Below, one piece after another: positions 9,173 to 17,090 of a stretch of DNA of 64,000 bases. Origin of the DNA: Propionispira raffinosivorans DSM 20765 (GTDB lineage Bacteria; Bacillota; Negativicutes; Selenomonadales; Selenomonadaceae); contig NZ_KB905844.1 in NCBI RefSeq assembly GCF_000381065.1, positions 4,262 to 68,261 on the forward strand, written 5' to 3'. The notes below the pieces were generated by a model that did no database searches, was not told the DNA's origin, and worked only from the letters and a program-made list of their open reading frames with translations. How positions within the stretch are numbered: position 1 is the first letter of the stretch; each line of letters begins with the position of its first letter. Position numbers and translations under genes: made by a program.

Positions 9173-9659
9173 ATGATCGATCAATATGTTTATCCAGAAC
9201 TTGTATGGGTTCATAAATTATTTCCCAACAAAGAAGATTTATTCAAGACAGTTGCAAGAAATTTATATAATAATGGTTTTGTCAATGAGCAATATTCTGA
9301 AAGTCTTATATCAAGAGAAATTAAGTTTCCTACAGGGTTAGCATTGGAAGATTATTTTGTAGCAATACCTCATAGTGATTGCAAAAATGTAAAAAAATCA
9401 TTTGTAAGTGTTGTTATTTTAGATAAACCTGTAATCATGAATAAAATGGATGATCCAGAGATGGAAATACCGGTCGAATATGTGTTTTTTTTTAGGTATG
9501 AACAATGATCAAGATCATATAAAGTTTTTGAAGGAGGTTATTTGTATTATAAAAAATAAAAAATTAATTTTAAAAATGAAAAAAGCTGCTTCTTCGGAAA
9601 AAATAATAAGCTTGTTATCAACTGATTCATTGGGGGGGCGTTTATTAGATCCAGCATGA
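9173..9659 (+). pseudogene. PTS EIIA component interrupted by a +1 frameshift at a T9 run
   Basis: The reading frame opened at 9173 (good AAAGGAG site) encodes a fructose/galactitol-type EIIA with His67 in AIPHSD. It runs into a wrong-frame stop at 9506-9508. Just before that is a run of nine T (9485-9493). With eight T the frame would read VFFLGMNNDQDHIKFLKE and continue to a stop at 9657-9659, giving about 161 aa, the usual EIIA length with the expected C-terminal helices. So the gene is split by one extra base. This may be a sequencing or assembly error, a true mutation, phase variation, or productive slippage on the T-run. The truncated product still carries the phosphorylation site but lacks the last third of the domain. 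Confidence 0.8.
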
Positions 9660-9721
9660 TTCTTGAGGTCCATATTATAAGACAAAGCATAATGATCAAT
9701 ACTAAAGTGAGGATGATGAAC

Positions 9722-10030
9722 ATGAAAAAAATTAAAATATTGATTGCTTGTGGCAGTGGAATAGCTACTTCTACGATTGGTGCTGATGTAGTAAAAGAAA
9801 TATGTAAGAATTTAAAGATTTCTTCTTTTGAGATTATTAAGTGTACTATGACTGAAATATCTTCCATGGAAAAAAATGTAGATCTTATTTTGACAACAAA
9901 TAATTATACGGGTAAAACGCAAATACCTCATATAAGTATTACAGGGTTTATTACAGGAATTAATGAAGATGCTTTGCGAGAAAAAGTCAAAAAACAAATA
10001 TTGGAAATTTATCAACAATTAAAACAATGA
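9722..10030 (+). CDS. PTS galactitol-type EIIB component (GatB-like)
   Basis: A 102-aa stand-alone EIIB domain. Cys10 in LIACGSGIATST is the phospho-acceptor loop of the galactitol/lactose-type EIIB fold. The open frame extends back to 9656, but only ATG 9722 sits about 9 nt from a purine-rich GTGAGGA site, and it gives a standard-length protein beginning MKKIKILIACGSG. It lies between EIIA and EIIC, as in gatABC operons. Phosphate should pass from EIIA (9173) to this Cys and then to the substrate carried by the EIIC at 10099. Confidence 0.9.
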   Translation: MKKIKILIACGSGIATSTIGADVVKEICKNLKISSFEIIKCTMTEISSMEKNVDLILTTNNYTGKTQIPHISITGFITGINEDALREKVKKQILEIYQQLKQ

Positions 10031-10098
10031 AATAGGAAGGATATCATTCCTGATGCTTATTCGATTCAGTGAAAAATATATAAAGGGGATGTTTTATT

Positions 10099-11355
10099 TT
10101 GGAAACAATGTTGGCAGGTATTCAAGAGGTTTTAGGATTAGGTGCTAAGGCTATTTTGCCTATTATTATCTGTTCATTAGGTTTGTTTTTTAGAATGAAA
10201 TTAAGAGATGCTATTAAAGCAGGGCTGACAGTTGGGTTAGGATTTTTAGGGTTAGGTTTAATTATAACTTTATTAACTTCGACATTAGAACCAGCTGTTT
10301 CATTTTATCAAAAATTAGGATCAGGTTATACGATTATTGATATTGGCTGGGCTGCTGTTGGTGCAGCTTCATGGATGGCTCCTTTCGCAGCACTCGCAAT
10401 TCCAGTCGGTTTATTTATCAATTTAGCATTAATTAGATTTGGTGCCGTAAGAACAATGAATATTGATATATGGAATTATATGCATTTTTTAATACCAGGA
10501 TTTTTAACATATGTATTATTTAGTAGTGCTATTGCTGGGTTTTTAGTTACAATTTTAATGTCAGTTATTGCAATTTTTGTAGGAGATCAATTAGCACCAA
10601 GATGGCAAAAATACTTTGGGTTGGAAGGAACTACCTGTACAACCGTTAATTTAATTGCGTGGACTTTTCCTGTAGCTCTCATTATTAATAAGATTATTGA
10701 TTTGATTCCAGGCTTAAACAAAATAGATTTCAGTATAGAAAAGGCAAATAAGAGATTAGGAATTATGGGAGATCCAGTTCTTATAGGTTTGTTTGTAGGA
10801 GCATTACTTGGTATCCTAACAAAACAAAATTTTTCTAATACGGTCACCATGGGGATAGGAATTGCAGGAGTTATGCTATTGATGCCTAAAATGGTTGGGA
10901 TTATGATGGAAGGTTTAGCTCCGGTTGGAAAAGCAGCAAATAGTTTTATAAAAAAGAGGATAAAAACAGAAAAAGAAATAATTATTGGGATGGATGTTGC
11001 TCTAGGGTTGGGGGACCCCACGACTATTACAACAACAGTTGTTACGATACCGCTCGTGATTTTGTTTGCTTTAATTTTACCAGGTGTTCAATTTTTCCCG
11101 GTGGGAATGCTGACGTCAGTCTGTTATTTTGCAGTAGTTTGTACACTTGCTAGTAATGGTAATTTATTTCGATCGGTTATTTCTACGCTCATTTATTGCA
11201 TAATTTCAATGTATACCTGTGCTTATGTGGCACCTGGAGCTACAGCAATGCTCAATGCAGCTGGGTTGAGTATTAACGGATTAGGAACAGATGTATCTGT
11301 TGGTTCACCTATTTGGGGCGTTCTTATTTATTGGTTAAGTACAATATTCCAATAA
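10099..11355 (+). CDS. PTS galactitol-type EIIC permease (GatC/SgcC-like)
   Basis: A 418-aa very hydrophobic membrane protein with many membrane segments, colinear with the GatC family (PTS_EIIC gat). It forms the membrane channel of the split EIIA-EIIB-EIIC transporter. A TTG at 10099 is about 10 nt after AAAGGGG and is the likely start; ATG 10108 is an alternative. Members of this family import galactitol or pentitols (D-arabitol, ribitol, xylitol), so the expected cargo is a sugar alcohol. The downstream dehydrogenase and epimerase support that. Confidence 0.88.
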   Translation: METMLAGIQEVLGLGAKAILPIIICSLGLFFRMKLRDAIKAGLTVGLGFLGLGLIITLLTSTLEPAVSFYQKLGSGYTIIDIGWAAVGAASWMAPFAALAIPVGLFINLALIRFGAVRTMNIDIWNYMHFLIPGFLTYVLFSSAIAGFLVTILMSVIAIFVGDQLAPRWQKYFGLEGTTCTTVNLIAWTFPVALIINKIIDLIPGLNKIDFSIEKANKRLGIMGDPVLIGLFVGALLGILTKQNFSNTVTMGIGIAGVMLLMPKMVGIMMEGLAPVGKAANSFIKKRIKTEKEIIIGMDVALGLGDPTTITTTVVTIPLVILFALILPGVQFFPVGMLTSVCYFAVVCTLASNGNLFRSVISTLIYCIISMYTCAYVAPGATAMLNAAGLSINGLGTDVSVGSPIWGVLIYWLSTIFQ

Positions 11356-11424
11356 ATGTAAGAAAATTATAGTTAATATTAAATCTATAAAATATATATG
11401 GAGTTAATAATAGGAGAAATTTAC

Positions 11425-12075
11425 ATGAATATGATAAAAATTATTCCTTCAGTTTTTAATGCTGATTTGTTAAATTTAAGAGATGATATTGTCTTTTTAG
11501 AAAAAAATCATATGGATATTTTACATATTGATATGATGGATGGAAACTATGTTCCTAATATTGCATTTGGTCCTGACCAAATAAAACGAATAAAAGAAAA
11601 TACATCTATGAAAATAGATGTTCATTTGATGGTTGCTCGACCAGAAAAAATAATTGATAGAGTTATAGATGCTGGTGCTGATTTCATTTCTATACATTAT
11701 GAATCTACACTTCATGCTCATGAAGTGGTGAAAAATATTAAAAACAAGGGGGTACGTGCAGGTATCGCACTTAATCCAGCGACGCCACCTGCTGTTTTAA
11801 AATATATGATTGAAGACATCGATTTTGTTTTACTTATGTCTATTAATCCAGGACATTGGAATCAACAATTCATTGATAATATTTACGGTAAAATCAAAGA
11901 AACAAAGGAGCTGATTGATAATCGAATGGTTGAAATTGAGATAGATGGTCGAATGGACCCAAACCGAATTAAAAAAGCTTCAAATATTGGAGCTTCTATG
12001 TTTGTTGTCGGAAGTTATTTGTTTGATGGAGATAAAAAAGAAAATATTTTAAAATTACAAAAAATATTAAAATAA
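11425..12075 (+). CDS. Ribulose-phosphate 3-epimerase family protein (Rpe/AlsE/SgcE-like)
   Basis: A 216-aa TIM-barrel epimerase. Metal-ligand and catalytic motifs are visible: HIDMMDGNYVPN (His and Asp), KIDVHLMV (His) and EIDGRMDPN (Asp). The usual VMTVNPGFGGQ loop reads LLMSINPGHWNQQ, a departure seen in specialised epimerases such as AlsE/SgcE and not in housekeeping Rpe. It would interconvert D-ribulose-5-phosphate and D-xylulose-5-phosphate, or a hexulose-6-phosphate pair. AGGAGA (11412-11417) selects ATG 11425 over the upstream ATG 11398. It sits inside the gat-type PTS operon, so its role is probably catabolic. Confidence 0.86.
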   Translation: MNMIKIIPSVFNADLLNLRDDIVFLEKNHMDILHIDMMDGNYVPNIAFGPDQIKRIKENTSMKIDVHLMVARPEKIIDRVIDAGADFISIHYESTLHAHEVVKNIKNKGVRAGIALNPATPPAVLKYMIEDIDFVLLMSINPGHWNQQFIDNIYGKIKETKELIDNRMVEIEIDGRMDPNRIKKASNIGASMFVVGSYLFDGDKKENILKLQKILK

Positions 12076-12095
12076 TTGAATATGGAGAGATTAAA

Positions 12096-13151
12096 ATGGA
12101 TTCTTTAAAATTATACGGAGTTAGAGATATACGATTTGAAAAAGCAGAAGAACCGATAATGCACAGTGACAATGATGTCATTGTAAAAATTAAAGCAGCA
12201 GGGATATGTGGGTCTGATGTATCTAGATATAGACTTTTAGGACCTTATATTATAGGGATGATTTGGGGACATGAATTTTCTGGAGAAGTAGTAGCGATTG
12301 GCAAAGCAGTTACAAATGTTTCAATTAATGATAGAGTCGTAGGCTGCCCAGTCGTATTTGACGGAGAAGATTATTATTATAAAAAAGGTGAATTTAATAG
12401 AAGTGATTTTAACAATGCTATTGGTGCCAAAAGACCAGGAGCTTTTGCCGAATATATTTGTTTGCCTTCACAAAATCTTGTTAAAATACCGAATACACTT
12501 TCTTTTGATGCAGCATCTTTAGTTGAACCTTCATCTGTTGTAATTCATGGATTATATAGAACATCTTTAACCGTTGGCAAGAGTGTAGCAATAGTTGGCG
12601 CGGGCGGAACTCTTGGTCTGATTGCTATTCAATGGGCTAAGATTTTCGGTGTAGGAAAAATTATAGCAATTGATATAGATGATGCTAAGTTAGAACTATC
12701 AAAAAAGGTTGGTGCAGATGTCGTTATTAATTCATTAAATGAGGATACGGAAAAACTTATTGCAAAAAATACGGATGGACTGAAAGCAGATCTTGTTATT
12801 GAAGCTGCGGGGTCACATATCACTGCTTCACAAGTTTTTGCTTATGCTAAAAAAGGTGGAGAAATATTGTTCTTAGGCATCCCTTATGGTGATGTTCATG
12901 TGAAGAGATATTATTTTGAAAAAATTTTAAGAAGTGAATTAACAGTTTTTGGTTCATGGAGTAATGTTTCAGCACCTTTTCCTGGAAAAGAATGGTCGGA
13001 TAGCGTGAAGTTTTTTGCGGAGCACAAAATCAACACAGAGCATATTGTTACACATAGATTACCTTTAAGTAAAGGACCAGAAATTTTTAAAAAATTAATG
13101 GAAAGAAAAGAATTGATAGGTAAAGTTATACTTCATCCAGATGAAAAATAA
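12096..13151 (+). CDS. GatD-like zinc-dependent polyol-phosphate dehydrogenase
   Basis: A 351-aa medium-chain dehydrogenase. Candidate catalytic zinc ligands are Cys38 (GICGSD), His59/Glu60 (GHEFSG) and Glu144 (LVEPSS). The NAD-binding Rossmann motif is GAGGTLGLIAIQWA. The C-terminal block (KILRSELTVFGSW, then PFPGKEW) closely follows E. coli galactitol-1-phosphate 5-dehydrogenase as I remember it. It should oxidise the imported polyol phosphate to a ketose phosphate. The four-cysteine structural zinc lobe is missing: between about residues 80 and 115 there is only one Cys, replaced by an acidic and tyrosine-rich loop. Substrate could be galactitol-, arabitol- or another polyol-phosphate. Confidence 0.88.
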   Translation: MDSLKLYGVRDIRFEKAEEPIMHSDNDVIVKIKAAGICGSDVSRYRLLGPYIIGMIWGHEFSGEVVAIGKAVTNVSINDRVVGCPVVFDGEDYYYKKGEFNRSDFNNAIGAKRPGAFAEYICLPSQNLVKIPNTLSFDAASLVEPSSVVIHGLYRTSLTVGKSVAIVGAGGTLGLIAIQWAKIFGVGKIIAIDIDDAKLELSKKVGADVVINSLNEDTEKLIAKNTDGLKADLVIEAAGSHITASQVFAYAKKGGEILFLGIPYGDVHVKRYYFEKILRSELTVFGSWSNVSAPFPGKEWSDSVKFFAEHKINTEHIVTHRLPLSKGPEIFKKLMERKELIGKVILHPDEK

Positions 13152-13244
13152 GTCATTAATACTAGAGCTGGATATAGAAATTATGGAAGATATTTTTAAT
13201 TAGTATATCCTCTATAAATGAAGATAAATTAGGAGGAATTGTTC

Positions 13245-13877
13245 ATGAAACTACAACTGGCATTAGATGACATAAAATTAGTCGATGCATTAGTATTAGT
13301 AGAAAAAATAAGAGAGTATATTGATATTATTGAAATTGGCTCGCCATTTATTATTGAAGAAGGCATGAGAAGCGTACGAGAATTTAGAAAGTATTTCCCA
13401 GAAAAATATATTTTGGCAGATACTAAAATTATGGATGCTGGAGATTACGAGACAGAACTAACATATTTAGCAGGAGCAGATTATTGTACAGTTCTTGGTG
13501 TAACAGATACTTTGACAGTAAAAGGCTGTCTGGAATCTGCAAAAAAATATGGGAAAAAAGTTTTTGTTGATATGATTTGTGTAAAAGATATGGAAAAAAG
13601 AATTTTAGAATTGGAGGAAATTGGTGTTGACTGTTTTACAGTTCATACAGGAGTTGATCAACAGGCTGTTGGCAGAACAGCATTAGAAGATTTGGCAGAA
13701 ATGAAGAAAGTAAGTAAAAAATCTCAGATTTCTGTAGCGGGAGGAATCAAAGAAAGTACTCTTTATAAATATAAGAAAGTAGGTGCTGATATTATTATTG
13801 TTGGAAGTGGTATTATTCACGCAGATGATCCTGTTAAGGCAGCGAAAGCGATCTATAAAGAACTCAAAAGTAAATAG
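13245..13877 (+). CDS. 3-hexulose-6-phosphate synthase-like protein (OMP decarboxylase superfamily)
   Basis: A 210-aa TIM-barrel protein of the OMPDC suprafamily. It begins MKLQLALDD and carries the ADTKIMDAGDYE signature (DxKxxD), VLGVTD, VDMICVKD and HTGVDQQA motifs. These match 3-hexulose-6-phosphate synthase (HxlA) better than 3-keto-L-gulonate-6-phosphate decarboxylase (UlaD). HPS condenses or cleaves ribulose-5-phosphate plus formaldehyde and hexulose-6-phosphate. No phospho-3-hexuloisomerase (HxlB) is adjacent, which is unusual for a formaldehyde-fixation pair. AGGAGG (13231-13236) sets ATG 13245. It is the last gene of the PTS operon, before a terminator. Confidence 0.82.
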   Translation: MKLQLALDDIKLVDALVLVEKIREYIDIIEIGSPFIIEEGMRSVREFRKYFPEKYILADTKIMDAGDYETELTYLAGADYCTVLGVTDTLTVKGCLESAKKYGKKVFVDMICVKDMEKRILELEEIGVDCFTVHTGVDQQAVGRTALEDLAEMKKVSKKSQISVAGGIKESTLYKYKKVGADIIIVGSGIIHADDPVKAAKAIYKELKSK

Positions 13878-13942
13878 GTTGTGAAACTGATAGAGTACAA
13901 AAATGCTTTTAAGTGTAATTGTACTATCTGGACATAAAACAG

Positions 13943-13982
13943 AAAAAATGGGAGCATAAATTTATGTTCCTATTTTTCATTT
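13943..13982 (+). terminator. Intrinsic terminator of the sugar-alcohol PTS operon
   Basis: The arms AAAAATGGGAGCATAA and TTATGTTCCTATTTTT pair with two G-U wobbles and end in a T-rich tract. The hairpin lies about 70 bp after the HPS-like gene. The rest of 13983-14106 holds nothing I can identify. Confidence 0.7.
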
Positions 13983-14106
13983 TATGACTAGTCTTATCAA
14001 CGTTAAGGCAAGTTTGTTTAAGAAATTTAAAAATTTATGCAATAAATTGATGAGTCCTGCGTTATATTAAAAGTACGATCAAATTTATTATGAGGAGTGT
14101 TTTATA

Positions 14107-14502
14107 ATGGATGAGGTTTTAAAGTTTTTGCAGGATAATTCACCGTTTTTTCTGGCCACGGTTGATGGCGATGTTCCAAAGGTTCGTCCGTTTGGTTTAG
14201 CGATGGAATTTGAAGGAAAACTATACTTTGGTACAAATAATAAAAAGTCTGTATATCAGCAGCTTCAAGTAAATCCGAAAATTGAAATCAGCACAGCTTC
14301 TAAAACAGGAGAATGGTTACGTTTAAAGGGAAAAGCTGTTTTTAATACAACACCACAAATAAAGCAGGCTGCATTAGATGTTGTGCCGATGTTAAAAAAC
14401 GTTTACAGTGTTGAAGATTCGCTGTTTGAACTTTTCTACATAGAAGATGCTGAGGCAACTTTGAAAGATATGAAAGGTGCTGCTAAAACAATTACGTTTT
14501 AA
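14107..14502 (+). CDS. Pyridoxamine 5'-phosphate oxidase-family FMN-binding protein
   Basis: A 131-aa protein of the small split-barrel flavin-binding family. It has the typical opening MDEVLKFLQDN, the FFLATVDGDVPKVRPFG segment and the LYFGTNNKKSVYQQL flavin-contacting region. These stand-alone domains bind FMN or F420 and usually reduce unknown small molecules; the true PdxH reaction is not implied. It is 55 bp upstream of a nitroreductase and probably cotranscribed, giving a small flavin-dependent redox pair. GAGGAG precedes the ATG. Confidence 0.85.
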   Translation: MDEVLKFLQDNSPFFLATVDGDVPKVRPFGLAMEFEGKLYFGTNNKKSVYQQLQVNPKIEISTASKTGEWLRLKGKAVFNTTPQIKQAALDVVPMLKNVYSVEDSLFELFYIEDAEATLKDMKGAAKTITF

Positions 14503-14557
14503 TTGTCTTATGATTGAGCGGTGAAACAGCATGCAGATTTTATGAGAGGAAGATACG

Positions 14558-15142
14558 ATGAATCCTATTTTAGAAAATATTTTGACACGTCGCAGTGTTC
14601 GTAAATATAAAACAGAACAAATAGCCGATCTTGAACTTGAAAGTATTCTTGAAGCAGCGAAATATGCACCAAGTGGGGGTAATTCACAATCGTGGCATTT
14701 TACAGTTGTACAAAATACAGATAAGCTGGAAGAATTGAATCAATGGGTACGGAACGCTTTTTCAAATTTAGTAGTTGATGATACGACGTACCGTTCTAAA
14801 AAAGCCGGAAAAGCAGCAGCGGTAAATGAATCTTATAATTTTTATTATCATGCACCGACTTTGATTATTGTATCGAATGAACGAGAGTATTCAAATGCAT
14901 TGGCGGATACGGGCGCAGCTTTGCAGAATATTTTTTTAGCGGCGCATGCACTCGATATTGGTTCATGCTGGATCAATCAACTGACTTGGTTTTGTGATGA
15001 TATACCTGTAAGATCTATGTTGACTTCACTTAGAATTCCGGAAAATCATAAAGTTTGTGGTGCAGCTGCACTTGGTTATATAGCGGGGAATTTTCCTAAA
15101 GCTGTGTCTCGTAAAGAAGGTATGGTGCATATCGTAAGCTGA
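14558..15142 (+). CDS. Nitroreductase family protein
   Basis: A 194-aa FMN-dependent oxidoreductase. The N-terminal RRSVRKYKTEQI, then AKYAPSGGNSQSWHF (FMN-binding) and the GSCWINQL region near residue 138 are characteristic of the nitroreductase fold, which acts as a homodimer. Substrates are typically nitroaromatics, quinones or enones; the physiological one is unknown. It follows the PNPOx-like gene with its own GAGAGGAAG site. Confidence 0.88.
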   Translation: MNPILENILTRRSVRKYKTEQIADLELESILEAAKYAPSGGNSQSWHFTVVQNTDKLEELNQWVRNAFSNLVVDDTTYRSKKAGKAAAVNESYNFYYHAPTLIIVSNEREYSNALADTGAALQNIFLAAHALDIGSCWINQLTWFCDDIPVRSMLTSLRIPENHKVCGAAALGYIAGNFPKAVSRKEGMVHIVS

Positions 15143-15164
15143 TATGTGAATGTTTTTGTAAAAT

Positions 15165-15216
15165 GAAGCGGGTAGGTCACAGTGATAAATCTATAAAAGA
15201 GACCTGCCCTGCTTTA
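15165..15216 (+). terminator. Possible terminator after nitroreductase
   Basis: AAGCGGGTAGGTC pairs with GACCTGCCCTGCTT with one bulge and one G-U pair over a 24-nt loop. The following T-tract is poor, so this is tentative. Confidence 0.4.
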
Positions 15217-15260
15217 TGTCAGTAAATTTTATGGAAATAAGGAAATTTATTGTTAAGGTC

Positions 15261-15299
15261 TTGACTCTTATATATTTGTATGATACAAATATATAAGAG
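15261..15299 (+). promoter_or_regulatory. MarR promoter and palindromic operator (copy 1)
   Basis: A perfect inverted repeat with 16-nt arms (15265-15280 and 15284-15299) around TGA; the core is ATTTGTATGATACAAAT. A candidate promoter, TTGACT (15261-15266) and TACAAA (15284-15289) at 17 bp, is buried within it. Repressor binding here would block RNA polymerase and autoregulate marR. Confidence 0.75.
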
Positions 15300-15309
15300 G
15301 GTGATAACG

Positions 15310-15777
15310 ATGCTGGATGTAATTTTGAATGATGAGAAATATAATCGTTGTATCGAAGATATCGGTGAGTTGTTGCAAAAAACAGTTCGAGGATTTCAGA
15401 TGTTTGAGAAAGAACAAATTCGCATACATGGCTTTACACATTCGCAGTGTTATATCTTATTGGAAATTCTTAAGCATGGATCGCTTACGATTAATGAAAT
15501 TAGTGTGAAGATGAAGCTGGAAGCGAGTACGATTACCCGGATCATGGATAATTTAGTGCGGGATCACTTGCTGATGCGTCAGCGATCTACATTCGATAAA
15601 CGGATTGTAGAAGCGATACTTACTGAGCAAGGGCACACAGCGGCAGTTCGTCTGGAAGCGAGTATAAAAATGTATTATCGTAATGTCATCAAAAATTTAC
15701 CACGCGGCCATGTGCGTGAGATTATGAGTGCAGTTGAAGCACTATTGGGAGCATTGGAGAAAGCTAAAACAGAGTAA
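15310..15777 (+). CDS. MarR-family transcriptional regulator
   Basis: A 155-aa winged-helix regulator. The recognition region reads TINEISVKMKLEASTITRIMDNLV (about residues 60-85), followed by the wing RQRSTFDKRIVEA with the conserved D-R pair. The apparent ATG at 15280 lies inside the operator palindrome. The AGAGGGTGAT site before ATG 15310 gives the sensible start. Near-identical palindromes lie upstream of this gene and between it and the aminotransferase, implying autoregulation and control of that neighbour. The inducing ligand is unknown. Confidence 0.9.
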   Translation: MLDVILNDEKYNRCIEDIGELLQKTVRGFQMFEKEQIRIHGFTHSQCYILLEILKHGSLTINEISVKMKLEASTITRIMDNLVRDHLLMRQRSTFDKRIVEAILTEQGHTAAVRLEASIKMYYRNVIKNLPRGHVREIMSAVEALLGALEKAKTE

Positions 15778-15783
15778 AGTATT

Positions 15784-15824
15784 TTCACAACAAATACTTG
15801 TATGATACAAATATTTATTGTGAA
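15784..15824 (+). promoter_or_regulatory. MarR-type operator (copy 2) upstream of aminotransferase
   Basis: A palindrome with 19-nt arms around TGA and two mismatches; the core CTTGTATGATACAAAT is shared with copy 1 at 15265-15299. It starts 7 bp after the marR stop and ends 28 bp before the aminotransferase ATG. TTCACA with TACAAA at 16 bp could be the embedded promoter. Confidence 0.7.
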
Positions 15825-15851
15825 ACACAGATAAAATTGGAGGAATTTATA

Positions 15852-17090
15852 ATGACGGAAAGTTTTATTCAAAAAATGATTGCGGAAAGAATTGGTGGGA
15901 GTCAATTTGGCAAAGATACGGTTTTGTATAAATTTGAAAAAATTAAAAGAGCAAAGCGGGCAGCACAGAAAAAAAATCCGGATATGAATTTAATTGATTT
16001 GGGGGTCGGCGAACCGGATTGGATGGCAGAACCAGAAGTGATTGAGACTTTATATAAAGCAGCTAAGTGTAAAGAAAATCGGGGTTATACAGATAATGGA
16101 CTGCTTGATTTCAAAGAAGCGGCTGCAGATTATATGAACAACGTTTATCATGTGAAAGGGTTAAATCCTGTGTTAGAGGTGAATCATGGTATCGGGTCTA
16201 AACCTATTTTGGCACTTTTGCCATTGGCCTTCATTAATCCGGGTGATATTACTATTATGACGGTTCCAGGGTATCCGGTGATGGGGACGACGACACAGGC
16301 AATCGGTGGCGAAGTGGTCAATCTGCCGCTTTTAGCAGAAAATAACTTTTTGCCTGACTTGGATTCTTTAACGGCTGAGCAGTGTAAAAGGGCAAAATTG
16401 CTTTATATAAATTATCCAAACAATCCGACAGGAGCTGTGGCAAATAAAGAGTTTTTTGCAAAGGTTATCGACTTTGCGAAAAAACATAATATTATTGTCG
16501 TATCAGATGCTGCCTATGCTGCGCTCACATTTGACGGGGAAGTCCCACTCAGCTTCTTGTCAATGGATGGTGCAAAGGATGTTGGTGTGGAAATACATTC
16601 ACTGTCCAAGGCATATAATATGACAGGCTGGAGATTGGCTTTTATTTGTGGAAATGAGCTGGTAGTGAAAGCGTTTGCTGCAGTTAAGGATAATAATGAT
16701 TCCGGACAGTTTGCAGCCATCCAAAAAGCAGGGGTATATTGTCTCAAACATCCTGAAATTACCGAAAAAACGAGTCTAAAGTATTCACGTCGCCACAATT
16801 TACTGGTCGCAGCTTTGCAGAGTCTTGGTTTTTCAGTAAAGAAACCGAAGGCTTCTTTCTATCTTTATGTGAAGGTGCCAAAGGGAATCAAAGGAGGCCG
16901 CAGTTTTGCCAGTGCAGAAGATTTTTCCGAATATCTTATTGTCGAAAAAATGCTTTCAACGGTTCCGTGGGATGACGCAGGCGCCTATGTCCGATTTTCC
17001 GTGACATTTGAAGCAGGTGGTGAAGCAGAAGAACAGGAGATCATTGCAAATGTAAAACAGCGGTTAGCCGATGTTCATTTTGTTTTTTAA
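15852..17090 (+). CDS. Class I/II aminotransferase, LL-diaminopimelate aminotransferase-like
   Basis: A 412-aa fold-type I PLP enzyme. Visible landmarks are DLGVGEPDW near residue 50, NYPNNPTGA, SDAAYAAL, and the PLP lysine Lys253 in SLSKAYNMTGWR. Length and motifs fit the DapL family, which makes LL-diaminopimelate from tetrahydrodipicolinate in one step. Related enzymes act on alanine, aspartate or aromatic amino acids, so the substrate is not certain. GGAGG (about 15839-15843) selects ATG 15852. The gene is isolated from other lysine genes and sits behind a MarR-type operator, which is unusual for a biosynthetic dapL. Confidence 0.8.
   Translation: MTESFIQKMIAERIGGSQFGKDTVLYKFEKIKRAKRAAQKKNPDMNLIDLGVGEPDWMAEPEVIETLYKAAKCKENRGYTDNGLLDFKEAAADYMNNVYHVKGLNPVLEVNHGIGSKPILALLPLAFINPGDITIMTVPGYPVMGTTTQAIGGEVVNLPLLAENNFLPDLDSLTAEQCKRAKLLYINYPNNPTGAVANKEFFAKVIDFAKKHNIIVVSDAAYAALTFDGEVPLSFLSMDGAKDVGVEIHSLSKAYNMTGWRLAFICGNELVVKAFAAVKDNNDSGQFAAIQKAGVYCLKHPEITEKTSLKYSRRHNLLVAALQSLGFSVKKPKASFYLYVKVPKGIKGGRSFASAEDFSEYLIVEKMLSTVPWDDAGAYVRFSVTFEAGGEAEEQEIIANVKQRLADVHFVF

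Noticed and set aside
9450-9659. Independent 69-codon gene
   Set aside because: Its residues continue the EIIA domain across the T-run, so it is the second half of a frameshifted gene, not a separate one.
10587-11021. 144-codon reverse-strand open frame inside the EIIC gene
   Set aside because: It is antisense to a strongly family-like membrane protein, has low-complexity hydrophobic content and no ribosome site; it is a shadow frame.
13878-14106. Possible extra gene between the HPS-like gene and the PNPOx gene
   Set aside because: Apart from the terminator hairpin there is no open frame with a ribosome binding site.
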